Part shown: positions 1 to 5,276 of the stretch, piece by piece
How the letters are laid out: every line of letters starts with the position of its first letter
Numbering within the stretch: position 1 is the first letter of the stretch
Source: Bacteroidia bacterium
Lineage (GTDB): Bacteria; Bacteroidota; Bacteroidia; SpSt-205
NCBI GenBank assembly: GCA_025060275.1
Contig: JANXCJ010000119.1
Location: forward strand, 1 to 6,270
DNA length: 6,270 bases
Direction: 5' to 3'
The notes under the pieces: model-generated
Seen by the model: the letters and a program-made list of their open reading frames with translations, nothing else
Databases searched by the model: none
Told to the model about the DNA's origin: nothing
Position numbers and translations under genes: made by a program

Positions 1-36
1 GTAATGAGAATTCTCTCCCCTAGTTTAGAGTGTCCC

Positions 37-44
37 TATTTTTG
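37..44 (+). promoter_or_regulatory. Bacteroidetes-type -7 promoter box (TATTTTTG) of the Wzi-like gene
   Basis: TATTTTTG is an exact match to the Bacteroidetes -7 consensus TAnnTTTG. It ends only 5 nt (tccaa) before the ATG at 50, so transcription would start at or next to the start codon and the mRNA would be leaderless. No TTTG/TTG -33 element is visible at the usual 19-nt spacing, and no Shine-Dalgarno sequence precedes the ATG. The identical 8-mer with almost the same spacing stands before the lipoprotein at 6207. The box is seen directly; its activity is inferred. Confidence 0.55.
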
Positions 45-49
45 TCCAA

Positions 50-1663
50 ATGAAGAAAAGATTAGTTCCTCTCTTATGGGGGTTAGTAGCAGCGCAGGAT
101 GGAGACCTTTTCGTGGGTAGTGAAATTTATACCTACTTAGAAAGGTGGGACGTACGAGGGTGGATAGATACTTTTGTACCTATTGAGACAAGACCCTGGG
201 GGCGTGAAGAGGCTTTTACACTGCTTGCTCGTTTAGACACGGCAGAGATGGGGAAAGGCGATGAGGCTCGTTATTGGAGAGCCTATTTTCAACTGCAGGA
301 CTCTCTGCCTCTGCGTTCAAAAGTGCGTGTTATCCCGTCTTTTCTCTTCCCTGAGGGGCGAGATATGCTACTGGCTAAAACTCCTTGGGGTTCTCTCTTT
401 GTGGGACCGATAGTGTTTTTCTCGGGTGGAAGAGATAGTAGCGGACTGCTCTTTCAAAATACCCGAGGACTCTATCTCAGAGCGCGACTGGCAAGGAAAG
501 TGGGCATATACATGGATGTCTTAGAGACTCAGGCTACTCCGCCTTTTTTCATTATGCAGCGATATAATCAATATCAGACCCTATGGGGTGAGACTTTCGT
601 GAAGCCTTTCAGAAAAGGCGGGGTAGACTATGCAAATACACGAGGCTATATTACCTACTCTCCCATTCCTGCCATACGGATCAAAGCCGGAAGAGACAAA
701 GCTTTCTGGGGACCAGGCTTCCAGAGCCTTTTTTTATCCGATTATCCACCAGAATATCTTTACTTCCATGTTCGCACCTGTTTAGGAGCATGGGAATATC
801 ACAACTTCTTTGCCCAGCTTATTGACTATATACCCAACAAGCCGGATAGATGGGGCGACCAGCCCAGAAAGTATGCCGCACTTCATCAACTGCTGTGGCG
901 TCCCTCCAAAGGAGTAGCTGTAGGAGTCTTTGAGAGTGTCATGTACAACCCCTGGACACCCCAAGGAAAAAGGGGCATAGAGCTGACCTACTGGATTCCT
1001 GTCATATTTTATAGAACCGTAGAGCAAGCTTTGGGTAGCCCTGATAATGCTTTTTTAGGTTTTTTCTTCAGGGCAAACTTCCTAAGACACTTTCAGCTAT
1101 ATGGGCAGTTAAATATAGATGATTACAATTTCAGCAAGCGGAAGGAAGGTAGAGGCTGGTGGGGGGATAAATATGCTCTCCAAGTAGGGCTGAAGAGCTT
1201 TGATGTGGGTATTCGTACATTAGATATACAGGTGGAGTTCAATCAAGTTCAGCCTTATACTTACAGCCATTTGAATGTAGGGGCTGCTTGGACTCATCAT
1301 GGGCAGTTTTTGGCTCATCCTTATGGGGCGAATCTCCGGGAGCTAAGTGGGATACTCCGATATCAGCCCTTGCCGGGTATGACAGCAGAAGCGCGAGTGA
1401 GCTATATCTGGCAGGGACAGAATCAAATGGGTCAAAATTGGGGCGCGGAGCCTTTCCAGAGTAATGTCAATCATGTAAGAGATTTTGGTAATCATGTTTT
1501 ACAAGGACAGCTAGTCAAATATACTTTATTTCACAGCAGAGTTACGTACCAGCCTTTCATGCTGCCACTATACATAGAGGGAGAATTTTTTCTTAGGAAC
1601 GTCGTTAGAGGAGGGTGGCTTGGCTTACGCTGGATGCTTGCTCCGAAAGTACTGCGCTTCTGA
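50..1663 (+). CDS. Wzi-family capsule assembly-like outer-membrane beta-barrel protein
   Basis: Predicted 537-residue outer-membrane protein, similar in length to Bacteroidetes members of the capsule assembly Wzi family. In E. coli, Wzi is a barrel that helps attach capsule to the cell surface. The N-terminus (MKKRLVPLLWGLVAA, then QDGD) looks like a short signal peptide cut near residue 15. The next region has the family's opening pattern: VGSEIYTYLERWDVRGWID at about 22-40, then a Pro-Trp-Gly-Arg segment. A conserved-looking block, RDKAFWGPGFQSLFLSD, sits near residue 215. The rest is rich in alternating aromatic and polar residues typical of barrel strands, and the chain ends in Phe (KVLRF), the usual barrel-insertion signal. 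The ATG at 50 is preferred because it gives the signal peptide and follows a -7 box by 5 nt. The gene seems to be its own transcription unit, convergent with hldD. The family is fairly secure; a role specifically in capsule, rather than another surface glycan, is inferred from the neighbouring sugar genes. Confidence 0.8.
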   Translation: MKKRLVPLLWGLVAAQDGDLFVGSEIYTYLERWDVRGWIDTFVPIETRPWGREEAFTLLARLDTAEMGKGDEARYWRAYFQLQDSLPLRSKVRVIPSFLFPEGRDMLLAKTPWGSLFVGPIVFFSGGRDSSGLLFQNTRGLYLRARLARKVGIYMDVLETQATPPFFIMQRYNQYQTLWGETFVKPFRKGGVDYANTRGYITYSPIPAIRIKAGRDKAFWGPGFQSLFLSDYPPEYLYFHVRTCLGAWEYHNFFAQLIDYIPNKPDRWGDQPRKYAALHQLLWRPSKGVAVGVFESVMYNPWTPQGKRGIELTYWIPVIFYRTVEQALGSPDNAFLGFFFRANFLRHFQLYGQLNIDDYNFSKRKEGRGWWGDKYALQVGLKSFDVGIRTLDIQVEFNQVQPYTYSHLNVGAAWTHHGQFLAHPYGANLRELSGILRYQPLPGMTAEARVSYIWQGQNQMGQNWGAEPFQSNVNHVRDFGNHVLQGQLVKYTLFHSRVTYQPFMLPLYIEGEFFLRNVVRGGWLGLRWMLAPKVLRF

Positions 1664-1691
1664 GGCTACTATAACAAGTTCACAGTAGCTC
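1662..1691 (+). terminator. Weak stem-loop just after the Wzi-like gene
   Basis: GAGGCTACT at 1662-1670 pairs with AGTAGCTC at 1684-1691, giving eight base pairs with one bulged G (1664) and a 13-nt loop. It starts within the stop codon of the Wzi-like gene, where a terminator would be expected. No T-run follows, so it is not a classical intrinsic terminator. It could instead be an mRNA 3'-end stabilising hairpin, or chance. Confidence 0.3.
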
Positions 1692-1728
1692 TTAGGGATT
1701 GTTGTAGGAGAGAGGGAGTAATCTTAGG

Positions 1729-1894
1729 GTAATCACACTATGGTTATGCAGAAAGAAAACTCACGCAGCTTTACCATCAGGGAAGCCGCCGCTTCGTAAT
1801 CACACTATGATTATGCAGAAAGAAAACCTTAGTGCGCGTGTCGCAGGTTTTTGCGGAGTAGATGTAACACCACCATGATCATGCAAGAAAGAAC
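1729..1894. CRISPR. Candidate minimal CRISPR array: 3 repeats, 2 unique spacers, no cas genes in view
   Basis: Three direct repeats lie at 1729-1760, 1796-1827 and 1864-1894. Repeats 1 and 2 are 32 bp and differ at one base (position 15, G or A). They begin GTAATCACACTATG and end TTATGCAGAAAGAAAAC. Repeat 3 is 31 bp and clearly diverged (about five substitutions in the first 22 bases plus small indels near the end), but keeps the GTAA start, the ATGATnATGC core and the GAAAGAAC-like end. The spacers, 1761-1795 (35 bp) and 1828-1863 (36 bp), are unlike each other. Nearly constant spacing, unique spacers and a decayed final repeat are CRISPR hallmarks. A decayed repeat usually marks the end away from the leader, which puts the leader on the left (1664-1728) and reading on +. 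The repeat read on - begins GTTTTC, also CRISPR-like, so orientation is open. The array fills most of the gap between two convergent genes. Alternatives are a relic array or a non-CRISPR dispersed repeat. Two spacers are too few to be certain. Confidence 0.5.
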
Positions 1895-1898
1895 TCTT

Positions 1899-2867
1899 CT
1901 ACCAAGTTTTAGGCTCGGGCAGAAGGAAAGAATGAACATAGTCTCGAATAGCTTCGTCAAGGGGAGTGAAAGGCAAGGTGTAGCCTATCCTTCTCAATTT
2001 TTTTATGTCTGCTTCTGTAAAGTACTGGTAACTTTCACGAATGTCTAAGGGTATGTCAATAAATTCTATATCCATCGGCCGGTCAAGGGCAGCATATAGA
2101 GCTTTTGCTAACTCTAAAAAACTGCGGGCTTCTCCAGTCCCTAAGTTGTATATTCCCGAGGGAGCTTTTTCATGGAAGAAAAAGTAGAGCACCCGTACCA
2201 CGTCCTTTACATAGATAAAATCCCTTTTCTGTTCTCCATCTGCGTATTCAGGGCGATGGGACCGAAAGAGGCGCATTCTACCGGAACGCACGATTTGATT
2301 ATAGCCGTGCCAGGCTACACTAGCCATGCGTCCTTTGTGATATTCGTTGGGACCAAATACGTTGAAGAACTTGAAGCCTGCCCAGCGAGGGGGGGCATGG
2401 GTCTGGGAGATAGCCCACAAATCAAAGGCATGCTTAGAGCGAGCATAAGGATTGAGAGGGGTTAGGAGGGGGAGGAGGCTCTCATCATCCGAGAAGCCCA
2501 TTTTCCCATCCCCGTAAGTAGCGGCACTGGAAGCGTAAAAGAAAGGTACACCCCTTTCAGCAGCAAACCTCCAGAGCCTTTGAGAGTACTTAAGATTGAG
2601 GGTTTCAAAGATAGAGTCATTCTTTAGAGTGGTGTCGGTGCGAGCTCCGAGGTGGAAAATAGCCTTTATTTCCCCTCCATAAGCAGAGAGCCAATCAAAA
2701 AGCTGCTCTCTATCAACAGCGAAGCGGTAATGGCGATGGTCCCAGTTGCGACGCTTCTGCGGTACATCAAAGGCGTCTACCAGAACAAGGTCGGTATGGC
2801 CTTTTTCATTAAGATAAGCTGCTAACGCGCTGCCGATGAACCCAGCCGCTCCTGTTATCAAAATCAC
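1899..2867 (-). CDS. hldD: ADP-L-glycero-D-manno-heptose 6-epimerase
   Basis: Predicted 322-residue cytoplasmic short-chain dehydrogenase/reductase-type epimerase, close to the length of E. coli HldD (310). The family interconverts ADP-D-glycero- and ADP-L-glycero-manno-heptose using bound NADP, giving the L,D-heptose donor for lipopolysaccharide core. Visible features are the N-terminal Rossmann motif TGAAGFIG (Gly6, 9, 12), HLGARTDTT at 72-80, SSAATYGDG at 113-121, the catalytic Tyr141-x3-Lys145, and the HldD signature FKFFNVFGPNEYHKGRMASV at 165-184 with Lys178, matching the second catalytic base of the E. coli enzyme. PEYADGEQKRDFIYVKDVV (207-224) and YNLGTGEARSF (240-250) are also typical. 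The start codon is GTG. It is preferred because it places the Rossmann fold at the very N-terminus, as in the family, and follows a TAGCTTTG box by 4 nt. The gene is divergent from hddA and its stop lies 4 bp from the repeat cluster. Next to hddA/hddC the true substrate might be GDP-heptose rather than ADP-heptose. Confidence 0.93.
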   Translation of the reverse strand: MILITGAAGFIGSALAAYLNEKGHTDLVLVDAFDVPQKRRNWDHRHYRFAVDREQLFDWLSAYGGEIKAIFHLGARTDTTLKNDSIFETLNLKYSQRLWRFAAERGVPFFYASSAATYGDGKMGFSDDESLLPLLTPLNPYARSKHAFDLWAISQTHAPPRWAGFKFFNVFGPNEYHKGRMASVAWHGYNQIVRSGRMRLFRSHRPEYADGEQKRDFIYVKDVVRVLYFFFHEKAPSGIYNLGTGEARSFLELAKALYAALDRPMDIEFIDIPLDIRESYQYFTEADIKKLRRIGYTLPFTPLDEAIRDYVHSFLLPEPKTW

Positions 2868-2871
2868 ACTG

Positions 2872-2879
2872 CAAAGCTA
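2872..2879 (-). promoter_or_regulatory. -7 promoter box (TAGCTTTG) of hldD
   Basis: Read on -, TAGCTTTG matches the Bacteroidetes -7 consensus TAnnTTTG exactly. Only cagt (4 nt) separates it from the GTG start of hldD, predicting a leaderless or nearly leaderless transcript. A TTTG-like -33 element is not apparent. The match is seen directly; function is inferred from the same arrangement at the other unit-leading genes. Confidence 0.5.
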
Positions 2880-2976
2880 AGGCTCTATTTCTTCAGCTCT
2901 TAGGGAAGTTGAGGGCAAGATGGCTTCCCTGAACAAGTATCAATAGTATTTGAGGTGGCTTTTTCAGTCTTATGAC

Positions 2977-2984
2977 GAAGTTTG
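2977..2984 (+). promoter_or_regulatory. Probable -7 box (GAAGTTTG) of the hddA-hddC-gmhB operon
   Basis: GAAGTTTG matches TAnnTTTG except for the first T. It is followed by 4 nt (tagt) and the ATG at 2989, the same spacing seen at the other unit starts. A second, looser candidate is TAGTATTTG at 2944-2952, one base too long for the consensus, which would give a leader of roughly 30 nt. The sequence alone does not decide between them. Confidence 0.35.
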
Positions 2985-2988
2985 TAGT

Positions 2989-4020
2989 ATGCCTAATGGA
3001 AAATTTTTTAGAAGCCGTGCGCCTCTACGGATTGGCTTAGCAGGGGGGGGCACTGATGTAAGTCCTTACTGTGATCTACATGGGGGAGCCGTGCTAAATG
3101 CTACCATCTCTCTGTATGCCTATGCTTCGTTAGAGCTTTTGGAGGGGGATTCTATAGTTTTAGAAGCCCGAGACAAGAAACAAAAAGTCGCTCTCCCGCT
3201 GATGAGAAGCCTACCATTAGAGGAGCCTCTTCTTCTTTTGCGAGGGGTATATAATAGACTTTTACGAGACTATGTCAAAGAGCCTTTTTCTTTTCATCTG
3301 ACGACTTCTGTGGATGTTCCACCAGGTTCTGGCTTAGGGACTTCTTCTACGCTCGTGGTAGCAGTGATTGGAGCTTTTGTAGAGGCTCTTTCGCTTCCTT
3401 TGGGGGAATATGAGATTGCTCGTCTTGCTTATGAGATAGAGAGAATAGACTTAGCGCAAGCGGGGGGGCGTCAAGATCAGTATGCAGCTACTTTTGGTGG
3501 GGTGAATTTTATGGAGTTCTATGCGGATGAGAGAGTGATTGTCAATCCTCTCCGAGTGAAGTTTGAATACCTGTATGAACTGGAGCATAATCTCCTGCTT
3601 TACTATACCGCTACGAGCCGTTTTTCTTCTACTATTATTGAAGCGCAACAGAAGCGAGTAATGGAGGGAAAGTCTTTAGAGGCTACGCATCGCCTCAAAG
3701 AAGAAGCGATTCGGATGAAAGAGGCCCTCCTCAAGGGACGCATAGATGAGATCGGAGAGATACTTCACACGGGTTTCCAGTATAAAAAACAGTTGGCTGA
3801 GGGGGTATCTACACCCCTTATTGAGGAGATTTACGAGCATGCTCGGAAAGCTGGTGCTACGGGGGGTAAAATCTCTGGGGCAGGGGGAGGAGGCTTTATG
3901 ATATTCTATTGTCCGAAGAATAGCCGGTATGCCGTAGCTGAAGCCCTGCAAGCATTTGAGGGGCAAGTTTTTCCTTATCGTTTCGTCAATCATGGATTGC
4001 ATAGCTGGAGAGTGCAATAG
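2989..4020 (+). CDS. hddA: D-glycero-D-manno-heptose 7-phosphate kinase (GHMP family)
   Basis: Predicted 343-residue cytoplasmic GHMP kinase that phosphorylates C1 of D-glycero-alpha-D-manno-heptose 7-phosphate to the 1,7-bisphosphate. The three GHMP motifs are present: RSRAPLRIGLAGGGTDVSPY at 8-27, the ATP-binding loop PPGSGLGTSS at 111-120, and KISGAGGGGF at 294-303. GGRQDQYAATFGG at 159-171 and GGAVLNATI at 32-40 are typical of the HddA and fucose-kinase branch. The ATG at 2989 is chosen over an in-frame TTG at 2950. It begins just before the conserved RSRAPLRI segment and follows a TTTG box by 4 nt, while the 13 extra residues from the TTG (MRWLFQSYDEVCS) do not look conserved. This gene leads an operon with hddC 13 bp downstream and gmhB after that, which argues strongly for a heptose rather than a fucose substrate. 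Its coding sequence carries unusually long G runs within Gly-rich segments. Confidence 0.88.
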   Translation: MPNGKFFRSRAPLRIGLAGGGTDVSPYCDLHGGAVLNATISLYAYASLELLEGDSIVLEARDKKQKVALPLMRSLPLEEPLLLLRGVYNRLLRDYVKEPFSFHLTTSVDVPPGSGLGTSSTLVVAVIGAFVEALSLPLGEYEIARLAYEIERIDLAQAGGRQDQYAATFGGVNFMEFYADERVIVNPLRVKFEYLYELEHNLLLYYTATSRFSSTIIEAQQKRVMEGKSLEATHRLKEEAIRMKEALLKGRIDEIGEILHTGFQYKKQLAEGVSTPLIEEIYEHARKAGATGGKISGAGGGGFMIFYCPKNSRYAVAEALQAFEGQVFPYRFVNHGLHSWRVQ

Positions 4021-4024
4021 GGAG
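4021..4024 (+). promoter_or_regulatory. Shine-Dalgarno-like GGAG before hddC
   Basis: GGAG starts immediately after the hddA stop codon and lies 9 nt before the ATG of hddC. It is the clearest ribosome-binding-type sequence in the window. The genes that begin transcription units lack one, so the contrast supports a different initiation mode inside the operon. Confidence 0.45.
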
Positions 4025-4033
4025 TAGGGTCTT

Positions 4034-4747
4034 ATGCTGGACCATATAAAAGAAGCAATCGTATTAGCAGGAGGGCTTGGCACGCGGCTGCGAAGTGTAG
4101 TAGCTGAACTGCCTAAGCCTATGGCACCTATTCAAGGTAAGCCCTTTCTCTCTTACCTCCTGGACTATCTAGCCAACCAAGGGGTAAGGAGAGTCTTTCT
4201 CTCTGTAGGCTACAAGGCGGAGGTGATCACAGAATGGCTCTCGGCTCAAACTTTTTCCTTTGAAGTTTCTGCTGTTGTAGAAGATGCACCCTTAGGTACA
4301 GGGGGAGCTATAGCGCATGCCTGGTCAGTTACCGAAGCGGAAACGGTAGCTGTGATGAATGGAGATACTTTTTTTCCTATACGGCTAAGCGAATTCTTTA
4401 TGTTTCACAAAAAGGAGGGTACGCCTGTGAGTTTAGCCTTGGCGAGGATATCTCCTGCTGATAGATATGGAGTCGTAGAATTAGAGGGTAGTCGTGTAAA
4501 GGCTTTTCAGGAAAAAGTTCAGAAACCTTGGGGATGGATCTATGGTGGAATAGCTCTTATAGAGTCCGCCTGGTGGAAGTCTCAAAAGTGGCCCGAGCAT
4601 TTCTCTTGGGAAGCTTATCTCACGGAGAACGCGCCTGTAATTCCTGTCGGAGCCTATTTGGCACATGATGTGCCCTTCATAGATATAGGTTTGCCAGAAG
4701 ACTATAGGCGAGCACAGTATTTGGTACCTCAATATGCCCAAATTTGA
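4034..4747 (+). CDS. hddC: D-glycero-D-manno-heptose 1-phosphate guanylyltransferase (sugar nucleotidyltransferase)
   Basis: Predicted 237-residue cytoplasmic nucleotidyltransferase, a usual length for HddC. The family joins heptose 1-phosphate to GTP, giving GDP-D-glycero-alpha-D-manno-heptose and pyrophosphate. Visible features are the nucleotide-binding loop LAGGLGTRLR at 11-20, Lys28-Pro29 in ELPKPM, the EDAPLGTGGAI segment at 83-93, the metal-binding MNGDTF at 108-113 with Asp111, YGVVEL at 145-150 and the late FIDIGLPEDY at 215-224. The start at 4034 puts the loop at the N-terminus and follows a GGAG by 9 nt. The 3' end overlaps gmhB by 14 bp. Some related enzymes (HldC type) use ATP to make ADP-heptose, and sequence reading cannot settle the base. 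With hldD next door, ADP is a genuine alternative. A hexose-1-phosphate nucleotidyltransferase is less likely given hddA and gmhB on either side. Confidence 0.85.
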   Translation: MLDHIKEAIVLAGGLGTRLRSVVAELPKPMAPIQGKPFLSYLLDYLANQGVRRVFLSVGYKAEVITEWLSAQTFSFEVSAVVEDAPLGTGGAIAHAWSVTEAETVAVMNGDTFFPIRLSEFFMFHKKEGTPVSLALARISPADRYGVVELEGSRVKAFQEKVQKPWGWIYGGIALIESAWWKSQKWPEHFSWEAYLTENAPVIPVGAYLAHDVPFIDIGLPEDYRRAQYLVPQYAQI

Positions 4748-5276
4748 TAAAAGTTGGACGCTTTTTTTAGACCGAGATGGCGTAATAAATGTAGAAAAAA
4801 AGGGAGGATATATTCTTTCTTGGGAAGAGTTTCAGTTTGAAGAGGGAGCTTTAGAAGCTTTAGCTATATTGAACGGAGTATTTGGGCATATTATCGTGGT
4901 TACTAATCAGAGGGGTGTAGGACGAGGATTGATGAGCATGGAAGCGCTTAGAGATATTCACCACCGAATGCGACTCCTTATCCAGGCGAATGGAGGGAGG
5001 ATAGATGCTATTTATGCCTGTACAGATGCGGACCTGAATAGCCCTTGTCGTAAGCCTGCGATTGGGATGGCGCTGGAAGCGAAAAAAGACTTCCCTGCTA
5101 TTCAGTTTGAGCGGTCGGTGATGGTGGGGAATTCGGTGAGCGACATGGAGTTTGGGCGCAAGTTGGGCATGTACAATATATGGATAGTCTCCAATCAAGA
5201 GTCTATGTCATCTGGGCTGGCAGATGAAAGTTGGAAATCTTTATATGAATGGGCGCTCTCGCTTAGGTGGATGTAA
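4734..5276 (+). CDS. gmhB: D-glycero-D-manno-heptose 1,7-bisphosphate 7-phosphatase (HAD superfamily)
   Basis: Predicted 180-residue HAD-IIIA phosphatase, close to E. coli GmhB in length. It removes the 7-phosphate from heptose bisphosphate made by HddA, giving the 1-phosphate used by HddC. Visible features are FLDRDGVIN at 11-19 (nucleophile Asp13, acid/base Asp15), VVTNQRGVGRG at 55-65 (motif II Thr57), and CRKP at 105-108 (motif III Lys107). Two sites are unusual. The loop that in E. coli-type GmhB binds zinc through three Cys and one His is here C-TDADLNSP-C, with only Cys96 and Cys105 left and no His. In motif IV, MVGNSVSDMEFG has Asn133 where E. coli has the metal-ligand Asp. These may be features of a Bacteroidetes branch rather than damage, since the rest is intact. 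The start overlaps hddC by 14 bp with no clear Shine-Dalgarno, suggesting translational coupling. The 3' end overlaps the convergent glycosyltransferase by 36 bp. Confidence 0.85.
   Translation: MPKFDKSWTLFLDRDGVINVEKKGGYILSWEEFQFEEGALEALAILNGVFGHIIVVTNQRGVGRGLMSMEALRDIHHRMRLLIQANGGRIDAIYACTDADLNSPCRKPAIGMALEAKKDFPAIQFERSVMVGNSVSDMEFGRKLGMYNIWIVSNQESMSSGLADESWKSLYEWALSLRWM

Noticed and set aside
1664..1728. CRISPR leader upstream of the repeat cluster
   Set aside because: Its position would fit, but the stretch is not notably AT-rich, has no clear promoter box, and contains only the weak hairpin, so it is not called as a feature.
1851..2048. 65-codon + strand open frame running from the repeat cluster into hldD
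   Set aside because: Most of it is antisense to hldD, its start lies within a spacer of the repeat cluster, and no initiation signal precedes it.
2172..2465. 97-codon + strand open frame
   Set aside because: It lies wholly antisense to hldD, whose motifs are clear, and its translation shows no recognisable fold or promoter box.
2950..2988. TTG start giving a 13-residue N-terminal extension of HddA
   Set aside because: The extension does not resemble the family, there is no ribosome-binding sequence before the TTG, and the TTG overlaps a possible promoter box. The ATG at 2989 sits just before the conserved kinase start.
3676..4083. 135-codon - strand open frame across the hddA/hddC junction
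   Set aside because: It is antisense to two well-supported genes and crosses their boundary. Its composition looks like a mirrored reading of coding DNA.
4860..5198. 112-codon - strand open frame opposite gmhB
   Set aside because: It is antisense to gmhB, which has all its HAD motifs in the other frame, and it has no promoter box or family features.
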